From: Chloroflexota bacterium
Lineage (GTDB): Bacteria; Chloroflexota; Anaerolineae; Anaerolineales; Anaerolineaceae
Reading direction: 5' to 3'
Assembly: GCA_021779955.1 (NCBI GenBank)
Contig: JAJXZS010000048.1
Location: 1 to 64,000 of the forward strand
DNA length: 64,000 nucleotides
Under the pieces are notes generated by a model. It saw only the letters and a list, made by a program, of their open reading frames with translations. It was not told where the DNA came from and ran no database searches. This document shows positions 9,997-17,720 of the stretch, piece by piece (position 1 is the first letter of the stretch; the number at the start of each line of letters is the position of its first letter). A program made the position numbers and the translations under genes.

Positions 9997-10313
9997 TAAC
10001 TTCGCACCCGGTTTTGAGCCTGAAAAATCCCATTTTCGTATTTGAACAGAAAATCAGAATCTAACAAATTTCAAATAGTCCTACGAACTTCGCAGCTTTT
10101 TTGACGGTCACTTTTCTTAAGATTGCGAATGTGATTACGATTAATGGATTGACCAAAATGTAGCATTTTCCAGAGGGATTGTCAAACGGAATGATGGGGG
10201 AGCTCAGTAGAGGGGGAAAATGGTGATTAATACGCAGGCACAGAATAGAAAAATGGATGTACACTTGTATTAGCACATTAAGATTCCGCTTCGTTATAGT
10301 TAGAAGCCAGCGA
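9997..10313. other. Non-coding left end of the element
   Basis: No convincing coding sequence is seen; a minus-strand open frame here (10061-10354) has no ribosome binding site and crosses the structured leader. The stretch holds one CTCAGTAG copy (10203-10210) followed by a G-run. It may contain integrase arm sites, but I cannot identify them. Confidence 0.5.
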
Positions 10314-10430
10314 ACCCCCTGATAGGGTGACCGCTCCAATATAAGGATTTGCAACTACAAATCTGGGAGTAAAAAATATAAGAGCCCCTTCCATTTTGAT
10401 ATGGAGAATTTGGGGCTCTTTTTATTTTGG
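10314..10430 (+). ncRNA. Structured leader RNA ending in a terminator, upstream of the element's early genes
   Basis: In order: an ACCC/GGGT hairpin (10314-10328), an outer CTCC/GGGAG stem (10334-10369) enclosing a perfect GATTTG/CAAATC hairpin (10346-10363), then an AGAGCCCC/GGGGCTCT stem (10381-10419) followed by TTTTTATTTT. This layout resembles a premature-termination leader or a short regulatory RNA. No known riboswitch class was recognised. Confidence 0.45.
10381..10428 (+). terminator. Intrinsic terminator preceding the ribbon-helix-helix gene
   Basis: AGAGCCCC pairs with GGGGCTCT, with an inner CCAT/ATGG, followed by a T5AT4 tract. It sits 20 bases before the ATG at 10448, so read-through would control the early genes. 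Confidence 0.75.
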
Positions 10431-10447
10431 AAATGAAAGAGGTAAGA

Positions 10448-10606
10448 ATGAACAAAAATAAACGTTTCAATTTACGATTGTCAGAATCACGAAAGAACGC
10501 ACTCATTGAACTTGCGCGGATCCGTAAGAAAACAGCGTCCGAGCTTATTCGGGAATATATCGAGAAAGAGCTTGCGCGCTCGCCCAAAGACGGGCAATCG
10601 GCTTAA
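10448..10606 (+). CDS. Small ribbon-helix-helix DNA-binding protein
   Basis: This 52-residue basic protein has an N-terminal beta strand KRFNLRLSESRKNAL, a helix (IELARIRKKTA), a turn and a second helix (SELIREYIEKELAR). That is the Arc/CopG ribbon-helix-helix layout. Such dimers bind short, partly palindromic sites. The ATG follows AAAGAGGT. It is the first gene of the early block and a candidate binder of the repeated CTCAGTAG motif. That last link is inference. Confidence 0.75.
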   Translation: MNKNKRFNLRLSESRKNALIELARIRKKTASELIREYIEKELARSPKDGQSA

Positions 10607-10673
10607 CCAAAAACCCACCTTGGCGGGGCGGGTCTGGAAAAAATGAGACGGCAAATGGGAATTTGGAGATTAC

Positions 10674-11099
10674 GTGAATATTATAGCAAAGATTTGCAAT
10701 AAGCGATTACCAAACCCTCTAGGTCAATGGCGGCCGGTACCACCTGGGGAAGAAAAGATAGTTTGGCTGCAGGATCCAACAAAGTTTCCATTCGTGCGCA
10801 CTCGGATTTTTGAGAGCTCGAAAAGGGCATCGAAGCCGAAATGCGAAACTGACGGGATTTTGGTCGGTTATTCGATCCTAGACAAAAATCAAAGTAGAAA
10901 TATGTTCCATGCGTTTGAACGGCGGTACTTTTATTTGACACCGCGCGATTTACGCTGCGACTGCGTTTACCTTAAAGAAAATTGTCACCCAGCCGAGGGC
11001 GTGGACCCCAAAACCGTAAGACCTGGGGAATGGGGAAAACATTTACAACCCCTAAGATGGCCGCTACTCAGTAGATGGGGGGCGAATAGTGGCGACTAA
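10674..11099 (+). CDS. Unknown element protein with Cys-rich C-terminal half
   Basis: This 141-residue protein has a GTG start preceded by TTTGGAGAT. It contains a CDCVYLKENCHP segment (three Cys and one His close together) that could bind a metal. No family was recognised. It overlaps the following VapE-type gene by 11 bp, so the two are probably translated together and it may act in replication. It lies between the ribbon-helix-helix and VapE genes. Confidence 0.6.
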   Translation: MNIIAKICNKRLPNPLGQWRPVPPGEEKIVWLQDPTKFPFVRTRIFESSKRASKPKCETDGILVGYSILDKNQSRNMFHAFERRYFYLTPRDLRCDCVYLKENCHPAEGVDPKTVRPGEWGKHLQPLRWPLLSRWGANSGD

Positions 11100-12240
11100 A
11101 ACGTTGACGAAAACCGTTGATTTTAGGCAAGCGTTTCTTGACCTTAATGCTTATTTTGCTTTGAATGAAGTAACCCGGGCGGTGGAAATAAACGGTAAAC
11201 CGTTTGACCGTTTTGAAGAATCGCGGTTCTTATGTCTTTTGCGAGCTAAGGGAGCAAGGAATGAGGCTATTTCAATCCGTGAAATCGAGTTTGCAGCTTA
11301 TGACAATAAATATCATCCCATAAAGCAATACCTTAACTCGTTGTCGTATGATGGGCATGACTATATAGGGGATTTATGCAGCTATTTCAAGGCTGATAGA
11401 TTCTTTGAAATTTGGTTAAGGCGTTGGCTAATAATGGCAATCGCCCGTGTTGTCTCGGGTGCGCAATGCCCTGTTTTAATCCTTGACGGTCCGCAGCGGA
11501 AGGGAAAATCTAAATTTGTAGCATGGCTATGCTCATCCCCTAAAGTCAAGGGTCTTTTCACAGAGGGGCAAATTAATCCCGGTTCAAAGGATGAGCGAAT
11601 TAGGGCAACCCAAAAGTGGATATGGGAAGTCCCGGAGTTTGGAGCAACGGCGCGAAAAGCTGATCAGGAAGAACTTAAAGGCTTTATTACCCTGGGGGAA
11701 GTTACGGAGCGCACGCCTTACGCAAGGTCAGACGAAAAAAGACCTATGCTAGCCTGTTTTGTGGGGACCATAAACAATGGTGGTGCCGGATTTTTAAGCG
11801 ATCCTTCCGGGTCCCGGCGATTCCTAATTACACATATTGAAGATATTGACTGGAAAGGATATACCGCACATCTCACACCTGACCAAATTTGGGGGCAGGC
11901 CTATGCTGAATATTTGATAGGTGAACCTTTTGAGCTCACACCCATGGAAGTCGATTTACTCGAAAAGAATAACGCTACTTACGAGGTTTCCAACCCCCTT
12001 CAATCTGCATTTGAGAGTGTTTTTGAAGTTGAATCAACCCGGGCAACTTTTACCCCCACAATTGAAATTATCCAGGCTTTGCAGGATGTTGGGTATAAGG
12101 CAGGGAACACAAATACTCTTTCTAAGGAACTCTCACAACTTCTAATGAAATTTGGTTTACAGAAAACCAGACAACGGCAATCAGGGAGCCTAAACTCAAA
12201 CCCAGTTATGGGGTACATGGGAATTAGGAGAATCATTTGA
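11089..12240 (+). CDS. VapE/VirE-type P-loop ATPase (replication protein)
   Basis: This 383-residue protein carries the virulence-associated E domain: Walker A GPQRKGKS (134-141), Walker B-like WIWEVPEF (177-184), then ARSDEKRPMLACFVGTIN and SGSRRFL with the conserved arginines. In phages and satellites these superfamily 3-like helicases act with or replace a primase at the element origin. The N-terminal 90 residues are unassigned and no primase motif is seen. GTG start with GGGGG upstream. A CTCAGTAG site (11067-11074) lies 15 bases before the start and an iteron array directly follows the stop. Confidence 0.87.
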   Translation: MATKTLTKTVDFRQAFLDLNAYFALNEVTRAVEINGKPFDRFEESRFLCLLRAKGARNEAISIREIEFAAYDNKYHPIKQYLNSLSYDGHDYIGDLCSYFKADRFFEIWLRRWLIMAIARVVSGAQCPVLILDGPQRKGKSKFVAWLCSSPKVKGLFTEGQINPGSKDERIRATQKWIWEVPEFGATARKADQEELKGFITLGEVTERTPYARSDEKRPMLACFVGTINNGGAGFLSDPSGSRRFLITHIEDIDWKGYTAHLTPDQIWGQAYAEYLIGEPFELTPMEVDLLEKNNATYEVSNPLQSAFESVFEVESTRATFTPTIEIIQALQDVGYKAGNTNTLSKELSQLLMKFGLQKTRQRQSGSLNSNPVMGYMGIRRII

Positions 12241-12246
12241 TTATTC

Positions 12247-12351
12247 GTGCAGGGTGTGCAGGGTGTGCAGGGTCTGAGACTACCCATTTTATTTATAAAG
12301 AAAAATATAGAAGGGTAGAAAAAACCATGCACAGGCTGCACAGGCTGCACA
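12247..12351. repeat. Iterons and AT-rich core: candidate replication origin
   Basis: Three exact tandem copies of GTGCAGGGT (12247-12273) are followed by CTACCC, an AT-rich 27-base stretch, GGGTAG, then inverted copies of TGCACAGGC (12328-12336, 12337-12345 and a partial third). Both arrays share the core TGTGCAG in opposite directions. Iterons flanking an AT-rich segment next to a VapE gene suggest an origin of replication. Confidence 0.6.
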
Positions 12352-12410
12352 AATTACCATCTTCTACTGAGTAACAGCAATTCAAATTTGAACTGAAAAG
12401 GATAAAGAAA

Positions 12411-12782
12411 ATGACACAAGAAGAACAGAACAAAAAGATTCGAGCGTACCTTGACGTTTGTTTACAGTGGGACCCCAAGGTAATTTCCCTCTGTCGATCA
12501 ATTGAGGAACTTCACAATCAAGTATGTGAACTCGCAGGGATTGAACGCGAACTAGAGGCAGCTTATGAAAAGTTAGACGATCCAAAACCTGATTTTAGTT
12601 TGACGCGTCCGATTCAAATTGACCTGTGGCGTATCGAGATTCTACTCCAGGAAGCTTTCAACACAGCCGTTGCAAGGGCCGCAAAGGTTGACCGCGAGCG
12701 ATTAGTGGCGGCGGGTATTCCCAAAAACACAAAATGGGGCGATCAATTTGAGGGAAAAGGGAAATTCGCAGCTACTGAGTAA
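12411..12782 (+). CDS. Unknown element protein, helical
   Basis: This 123-residue protein is mostly helical and charged (EELHNQVCELAGIERELEAA), with no recognised family. The ATG has AAAGGATAAAG upstream. Its last codons GCTACTGAG carry one copy of the repeated octamer directly before the TAA stop. It is the first of three consecutive small unknown genes. Confidence 0.6.
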   Translation: MTQEEQNKKIRAYLDVCLQWDPKVISLCRSIEELHNQVCELAGIERELEAAYEKLDDPKPDFSLTRPIQIDLWRIEILLQEAFNTAVARAAKVDRERLVAAGIPKNTKWGDQFEGKGKFAATE

Positions 12783-12790
12783 TAGTGATT

Positions 12791-12851
12791 CACCTGGGGG
12801 AACCCAGATAAACCTAAACCCGGCGGGGTAGACGCAGAAAGGAAATCAAAA
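12791..12851 (+). promoter_or_regulatory. Conserved leader, copy 1
   Basis: The order is CACCTGGGGGAACCCAGATAAA (CTGGG/CCCAG hairpin, from 12791), then CCGGCGGGG and GACGCAGAAA before the ATG at 12852. The same order recurs at 13162-13218. Confidence 0.55.
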
Positions 12852-13154
12852 ATGTTTCATTCGAAAGAAGAATTTGAAGAAGCTAAGGCAAGAAATCAGG
12901 AACGGGAAAAGCAGATTAGGAGTGATCATGCAAAAGAGATAACCAGGCATGATGACTTAATGCAAAAAATCAAGTCAGAGCTCGAAAACATAGAATCCGA
13001 ACTTGACGAATTGCAGGGAATTGAAAACCAATTTGACAGCGGCAAAAAAGAAATTGCCCAGGTTTACCATGCTGCAGTGAAATATGAGACCGTCAACAAC
13101 ATTCCAACAATCAAGGCACATGTAATCCAGGCTCGAAAATCGATCATCGAATAA
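12852..13154 (+). CDS. Unknown coiled-coil element protein
   Basis: This 100-residue protein is very rich in Glu, Lys and Gln, with long heptad-like stretches (KIKSELENIESELDELQGIE), so a coiled coil is likely. No family was recognised. Scaffold or tail-chaperone roles are possible by size and position but unproven. It is preceded by conserved leader copy 1. Confidence 0.6.
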   Translation: MFHSKEEFEEAKARNQEREKQIRSDHAKEITRHDDLMQKIKSELENIESELDELQGIENQFDSGKKEIAQVYHAAVKYETVNNIPTIKAHVIQARKSIIE

Positions 13155-13161
13155 CAGGAAT

Positions 13162-13218
13162 ACACCGGGGTACCCGGATAAAAATTATGCCGGCGGGCTA
13201 ACGCAGAAAAGAGAAAAG
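13162..13218 (+). promoter_or_regulatory. Conserved leader, copy 2
   Basis: CACCGGGGTACCCGGATAAA (CCGGG/CCCGG hairpin), then CCGGCGGG and AACGCAGAAAA before the ATG at 13219. The blocks are in the same order and at nearly the same distance from the start codon as in copy 1, with paired changes in the hairpin. Confidence 0.55.
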
Positions 13219-13890
13219 ATGAACGTAGCAGAAAAGGCAAAACAGCAAGGCGTTATCAACAATTTGATTAGTGGCGAAGATGCTGCAATCAAAAAAGCCG
13301 TTACACAAAAAGACGGCTTCCGGGCAAAAATTCAGGATCTACAAACGAACGGCACGCGCGATTTTTCAGCGCAATATGTAGACAAGAAGTTGCAAGAAAT
13401 CCAGGTCGAAGTATTGACTGCCATGCAAACGGCTTACACCGATACTGAGACGCGGCTTAATCAACTTCTCGGGTTGCTGCAGGAAAGGGACGCGGTTTTG
13501 GACTTGACCAACCCGGCATTGTCAGTTGCGTTATCGATCATTCCTACGCTCGGGGCGATTGACAGTACAAATCCCGGTAGACAGTTTGACGAAGCGGTCA
13601 AGATCAATGCGAATTTTGTTCACGATCAACCCGCATTGCGGGCTCTCAGAACTGCCTATCTTGCGAATGGCATTCAAGTGACTGGAAACATTGACGAAAT
13701 GATTTACGATGCTGAAAAAGTGATTGAAAACCTGAAAGAGCTTGCTTATCAAGGGTTTGTGCAAGATGGTTCGATCAATACCTTTGCAGTAGCGTTTTCA
13801 AAGTTTGCAGCACTTGAGGGCATGACAACTGAAAAAATGCCGGATCCAATAGGTGCGGATGAGGCAATGCGCCGCGCTGCAGGGTTGTAA
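13219..13890 (+). CDS. Unknown element protein, possibly structural
   Basis: This 223-residue protein is helical with a charged N-terminal third and a more hydrophobic middle (NPALSVALSIIPTLGAID). No family was recognised. It shares its 5' leader with the previous gene, suggesting joint control. It sits directly before the small-terminase-like gene, a place where some phages keep early or head-related genes. Confidence 0.6.
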   Translation: MNVAEKAKQQGVINNLISGEDAAIKKAVTQKDGFRAKIQDLQTNGTRDFSAQYVDKKLQEIQVEVLTAMQTAYTDTETRLNQLLGLLQERDAVLDLTNPALSVALSIIPTLGAIDSTNPGRQFDEAVKINANFVHDQPALRALRTAYLANGIQVTGNIDEMIYDAEKVIENLKELAYQGFVQDGSINTFAVAFSKFAALEGMTTEKMPDPIGADEAMRRAAGL

Positions 13891-13896
13891 TCAATA

Positions 13897-13920
13897 GGGG
13901 GGTAATCAATCCCCCCTTAG
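13897..13920 (+). terminator. G6/C6 hairpin between element genes
   Basis: GGGGGG and CCCCCC form a stem around TAATCAAT, followed by a weak TTAGTAATTT tract. It could end or slow the transcript of the three unknown genes. Confidence 0.4.
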
Positions 13921-13957
13921 TAATTTGTACATTTGGACGCTATTAAAAGGATGAAAC

Positions 13958-14329
13958 ATGGCTAACTGTGGAATTTCAACAAAACAAAAAATCGCTATCC
14001 GTTCCCTACTGAGTGGTGCTAATTATTCCGAGGCTGCCCGGGCTGCCAGGGTGCATGAAAACACAGTAGGCATGTGGATGAAAGACAGTAATTTTATCGC
14101 GGCCCTAAAATCGGCAGAATCTGAAAGTATGCAAGCAATAAGCCGTACTCTTGTATCAATTGCAGATAATGCAAGTCAGGTTTTGAGGGATGTAATGGAT
14201 AACCCCAAGGCGCGCGATAGCTCGAAAATCCGGGCTGCCGATGTTGTCTTAGGGCGGCTGCTAGAGATACGATCCATGGCTGAATTGGAAGAACGCATAA
14301 AGAAGCTGGAAGATTCTCAAAATGACTAG
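13958..14329 (+). CDS. HTH protein, small-terminase-like
   Basis: This 123-residue protein has an N-terminal helix-turn-helix (KQKIAIRSLLSGANYSEAARA, split by family as a homeodomain-like fold) with EAARAARVHENTVGMWMKD as the recognition unit, then a helical oligomerisation region. This is the usual design of phage small terminase subunits and related phage HTH proteins. No large terminase follows, so packaging would need a helper, or the protein has a different role. One CTCAGTAG copy lies in its 5' part. Confidence 0.6.
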   Translation: MANCGISTKQKIAIRSLLSGANYSEAARAARVHENTVGMWMKDSNFIAALKSAESESMQAISRTLVSIADNASQVLRDVMDNPKARDSSKIRAADVVLGRLLEIRSMAELEERIKKLEDSQND

Positions 14330-14912
14330 GCAACTTTTTGAAAGAGTAAAGCAACTTGAAAATACTGCCAAAATTCAAAATGATGCGGGGTTATTCATCG
14401 ATATGAAAAATACCCAGGTGCGAGTTGATATAGGCGGTAAACGGGGTCAAGTGCGTAATTTCGACTCAGTAGAAGCGGCGGGGCGTTGGCTCGAAAAGGT
14501 AATTGACGAACACCCGGCAGCTACCGGGTCAATTATTGTTGATGATTTTTGCAGTCTTTATTCCGATCCCGAGGATCTTCGCGCAGAAATCGCCGGAATT
14601 TTGGGGAACCGCGTAATTGGAAGTCCCATGGGCGATATGAGCTCGGGCGGTATTCCCGTTCTGCATTTTGGGACCCTAAAGACCATGGGAACGGCAGATA
14701 TTAACCTCTGGTTACTTGCGGATGCTATCTGGACATATTATCGAACGGCTGAATTTTCGGCGCGTTTGAAAATCAATTCCTTTACTGAGCAAGATAGGCT
14801 TGCATTACAGGTTTTTCTGACTTTCTTTGTATGGGATCGAATTGACCCTTACGAAAAAATAGCTAACGACTTCTTAAATTTCTTTTATCAGGTGGGTGGA
14901 CGACATGAGTGA
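14322..14912 (+). CDS. Unknown element protein
   Basis: This 196-residue protein overlaps the previous gene by 8 bp (ATGACTAG junction). No family was recognised. It has a mixed alpha/beta N-terminal part (TGSIIVDDFCSLYSDPEDL) and an aromatic C-terminal half (FLTFFVWDRIDPYEK). It carries one exact CTCAGTAG (14465-14472) and one near copy (14782-14789) inside the coding region. Confidence 0.6.
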   Translation: MTRQLFERVKQLENTAKIQNDAGLFIDMKNTQVRVDIGGKRGQVRNFDSVEAAGRWLEKVIDEHPAATGSIIVDDFCSLYSDPEDLRAEIAGILGNRVIGSPMGDMSSGGIPVLHFGTLKTMGTADINLWLLADAIWTYYRTAEFSARLKINSFTEQDRLALQVFLTFFVWDRIDPYEKIANDFLNFFYQVGGRHE

Positions 14913-15204
14913 TGAGATTTTTGGTTTTGCGCACGCACAACGAATATCAGCAATTGTGCTTACCCAGGCTTTACGAGATTACAGGGCGGGGCAGCTTACT
15001 GCAGCGTGGTTTTCAACCCAGGTTGCACAGACGTATTTAGTCACTATGGGATTGGATGTCGAATTGATTATTGCCATGGCCAACACCGGGGAACTCAAAA
15101 AGCGAACTAGACCACCCAGGAAGAAGTATCTCAGGCAAAAATCTGAATACAACGACACTGATTATCTGGGAAGGGTGTACCGGGTGCATAGGCGAAGGCG
15201 ATAA
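14905..15204 (+). CDS. Unknown small basic element protein
   Basis: This 99-residue protein starts at ATG 14905 with GGTGGG upstream, overlapping the previous stop (CATGAGTGA). The N-terminal half is helical; the C-terminal part is strongly basic (KKRTRPPRKKYLRQK, ending RRRR). No family was recognised. It lies two genes before the tape measure, where phages encode tail assembly chaperones, but there is no direct sequence support for that role. Confidence 0.55.
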   Translation: MSDEIFGFAHAQRISAIVLTQALRDYRAGQLTAAWFSTQVAQTYLVTMGLDVELIIAMANTGELKKRTRPPRKKYLRQKSEYNDTDYLGRVYRVHRRRR

Positions 15205-15293
15205 TTACGATAAACAAGATACTAAATGGATGCTTTCGATAATTGAATATTATCGCAACCATGGTTTACAAAATGTTGTTTTCGAGGTGGATA

Positions 15294-15599
15294 ATGGGAA
15301 AAGGGTATAAGCAAGTAAAGAGCTTTGGGGCGGTTAACCGTTTGATCAATGGATCCAAAACTGCAAGGGCGTTGGCTGCGAAGTACGATCCGGCGATTAT
15401 GGATGAACTTTTACGCGACCCCATTATGCTACAGAGCAATCCGGATATTCCGACAATGGACGAAAAAAGATTGAAGTTGTTAAAGGGAATGGCAGTCATC
15501 GAAGGCGTATATTCGCACTTCATAGAATTCAGGAAAAAACAATCTGCAAGTGGTGGTGTGATCGAAACGGCAAATTCAGATATTGGAAAAGGTGGTTAA
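15294..15599 (+). CDS. Unknown element protein upstream of tape measure
   Basis: I place the start at ATG 15294 (101 residues; MGKGYKQVKSFGAV), which has GAGGTGG just upstream. An in-frame ATG at 15243 has no ribosome binding site. The protein is helical and charged (DEKRLKLLKGMAVIEGVY). No family was recognised. Its stop codon TAA touches the ATG of the tape-measure gene, so the two are translationally coupled. Confidence 0.6.
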   Translation: MGKGYKQVKSFGAVNRLINGSKTARALAAKYDPAIMDELLRDPIMLQSNPDIPTMDEKRLKLLKGMAVIEGVYSHFIEFRKKQSASGGVIETANSDIGKGG

Positions 15600-17219
15600 A
15601 TGGCTGGTTCGTATGATGGCAGTATAAAAATTGACACGAAATTGGATAGCGGTAATTTTTCATCCGGCATGGCAAAAGTTGTCACGAGCGCAAAGGCGGC
15701 CTTTGGAAAACTCGTAAGCACAATTGCCCAGGGTGTTATGCAAATGGCTAATATCGGCACGATCTTGACATTAATTGGAGTAATCATAGCTACAGTAGCC
15801 ACAAAGGTTTACAAGTTTTTTGAGCAATTGACTAATAACCTTGCAAAATCACTTTCACACACATCCGCTTATTACTCTCAGGTTATGTCACTAAAAGGGG
15901 CGTTCGATAGTGTAAAAGGTTCGATGCAAGCATTATTCACAACTTTATTGACGGCGGCTACTCCTGCATTGCTTTGGGTGATCAATTTATTGCAAAGAAT
16001 CATCACGTTCATTCAAATGGTCTTTGCTGCCCTCACGGGTCAAGCAACGGTTATGCAGTATGTCTCGGGTTCCGCAGAGGGGATTGCAAACGGAACCGGC
16101 AAGGCAGCAAAGAACACTAAGAAAATGGGCGAAGCGGCTAAGGGAGCTTTGGCGGCGTTCGATGAGCTCAACGTTTTGCAGATGAACCAAGAAGATAATA
16201 CCGGCGGCGGAGCTGGCACCGGTGGAAATATCATGCTGAAAGAAATTCCAGTGGATAGCAAGATACTGAAAACCGTCGATGACATAAAAAAGTGGTTCCA
16301 AAACGCATGGGATTATGTTGTAAATCTTTGGGGAACTCTAAGCACATGGTTCAAAACAAACGTTTGGGATCCTCTTGTCGCTCAATGGAATTATGCGTGG
16401 AGTACAAACTGGCTATTCATTCAAGGTGTTTGGAATTGGATTGTCACTGCATGGGGAACTATTTCGACATGGTTTAAGGCAAATGTGCTTGACCCTATTG
16501 TAAGTGCCTGGACAAATGCCTGGGCGATAAATTCAATCATTGCTTATGATGCGTGGATGACAGTCAAATATGTTTGGGGCGTTGTAAGTTCTTGGTTCCA
16601 AACTAATGTTTTGGCTCCAATGGTTGCGGGGTGGACAACAAATTGGGGAATCTTGAAATCAATTGCAAACACAGTGTTTGGAGGGTTCAAAACAAATTGG
16701 ACAATATTTTTGGGTGTGTTCAATACCATCATTGATGCAATGGTGGCAGGATGGACTACAAATTGGGAAATAATGAAAACCGTTGTCGGTACAGTATGGA
16801 ATGGCATTGTAATCTTTATTAAAGGTGCCATCAACTTGATTATTGACCTTATCAATGGTTTATTGAGTGGGGCAACCTCAGGCATCAACTCTCTTATCAA
16901 TGATCTGAATACTTTTGGCGGCAAGGTTCCTGGTTGGAAAACAATTCCTAACGTATCAGCGCCACAGATACCCAGGCTGGCAACAGGGGCTGTAATTCCG
17001 CCAAATGCTGAATTCGCGGCAATCCTGGGTGATCAGAGAAATGGCAGGAACCTTGAATTGCCTGAAAATCTTTTGCGGCAAATTATTCGTGATGAAGGTT
17101 CATCCAACGATATGACAATTACCATGCCAGTGTACCTTGATGGCGAAAAGATTTACGAGAATCAGAAAAAGGTACAGCGGCGAAGGGGAACAAGTTTGAT
17201 TGTAGGGGGTACAGCATGA
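15600..17219 (+). CDS. Phage tail tape-measure-like protein with Trp-rich tandem repeats
   Basis: This 539-residue protein begins GSIKIDTKLDSGNFSSGMAKV, typical of tape-measure N termini in Gram-positive siphophages. Hydrophobic segments follow (residues 45-70 and 110-150). A Trp-rich region at about residues 230-410 repeats a unit like W..ISTWFKANVLDPIVSAW. A Gly/Asn-rich stretch and a C-terminal beta segment (MTITMPVYLDGEKIYENQ) complete it. It is short for a tape measure, implying a short tail or a reduced form. Tape measures set tail length and help DNA entry. Confidence 0.72.
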   Translation: MAGSYDGSIKIDTKLDSGNFSSGMAKVVTSAKAAFGKLVSTIAQGVMQMANIGTILTLIGVIIATVATKVYKFFEQLTNNLAKSLSHTSAYYSQVMSLKGAFDSVKGSMQALFTTLLTAATPALLWVINLLQRIITFIQMVFAALTGQATVMQYVSGSAEGIANGTGKAAKNTKKMGEAAKGALAAFDELNVLQMNQEDNTGGGAGTGGNIMLKEIPVDSKILKTVDDIKKWFQNAWDYVVNLWGTLSTWFKTNVWDPLVAQWNYAWSTNWLFIQGVWNWIVTAWGTISTWFKANVLDPIVSAWTNAWAINSIIAYDAWMTVKYVWGVVSSWFQTNVLAPMVAGWTTNWGILKSIANTVFGGFKTNWTIFLGVFNTIIDAMVAGWTTNWEIMKTVVGTVWNGIVIFIKGAINLIIDLINGLLSGATSGINSLINDLNTFGGKVPGWKTIPNVSAPQIPRLATGAVIPPNAEFAAILGDQRNGRNLELPENLLRQIIRDEGSSNDMTITMPVYLDGEKIYENQKKVQRRRGTSLIVGGTA

Positions 17220-17321
17220 TAAACACAACCCACAATGCCACCAGGTTGCACAGGAAGGCTGCAGGGGCGTTTTCATGGCAAAAGGGTGATTTTATACCCC
17301 TTCTACTGAGAAAGGGCAATC

Positions 17322-17720
17322 ATGGTCAAAGAGATTAAGACACCTCGGGGTGTAATAGTTGTTGGAAAGAATGGCCGCGCGGAATTGAAATTTAATGCTA
17401 ATTTTGGTAGAACGTGGACTAGGCGCTATTCCGAGGCTCAAAGTTTTGTTGACAGTACGGTTCTGGCACGTTGCGAACCGTACACCCCTAAACTTACAGG
17501 GATGTTGATTCTATCTGGTAGTTTGGGAACTGAGATAGGCTCGGGGGAAGTCAAGTGGATTGCACCTTACAGCCGTAAGCAGTATTACCTGAGACGAAAA
17601 CCAGGTACCCAAACAGGACCTTTACGCGGGCCGTATTGGTTCCATCGAATGAAGTCAGTACATGGCACATCGATCATTGAAGGTGCTAAAAAAATCGCAG
17701 GCGGTAAAAAGGATAAATAA
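17322..17720 (+). CDS. Phage minor capsid/head-tail type protein
   Basis: This 132-residue protein contains RTWTRRYSEAQSFVDSTVLARCEPYTPKLTGML, here noted by its parts: RRYSEAQSFVDS, CEPYTPKLTG and later YSRKQYYLRRK, GPLRGPYWFHRMK. These match minor capsid proteins of clostridial siphophages, which sit at the head-tail connector. It has an ATG start near AAAGGG. A CTCAGTAG site (17303-17310) lies 11 bases before the start. Finding it without portal or capsid genes is odd. Confidence 0.7.
   Translation: MVKEIKTPRGVIVVGKNGRAELKFNANFGRTWTRRYSEAQSFVDSTVLARCEPYTPKLTGMLILSGSLGTEIGSGEVKWIAPYSRKQYYLRRKPGTQTGPLRGPYWFHRMKSVHGTSIIEGAKKIAGGKKDK

Noticed and set aside
10061-10354. Minus-strand open frame at the left end of the element
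   Set aside because: It has no ribosome binding site, odd composition, and runs through the structured leader on the opposite strand.
12247-12351. CRISPR array
   Set aside because: Repeats are 9 bases long and directly adjacent, without spacers; no cas genes are near.
14905-15599. Programmed frameshift between the two small genes before the tape measure, as in phage tail chaperones
   Set aside because: The frames overlap by only 12 bases, no slippery heptamer is present, and the second gene has its own good ribosome binding site at 15294.
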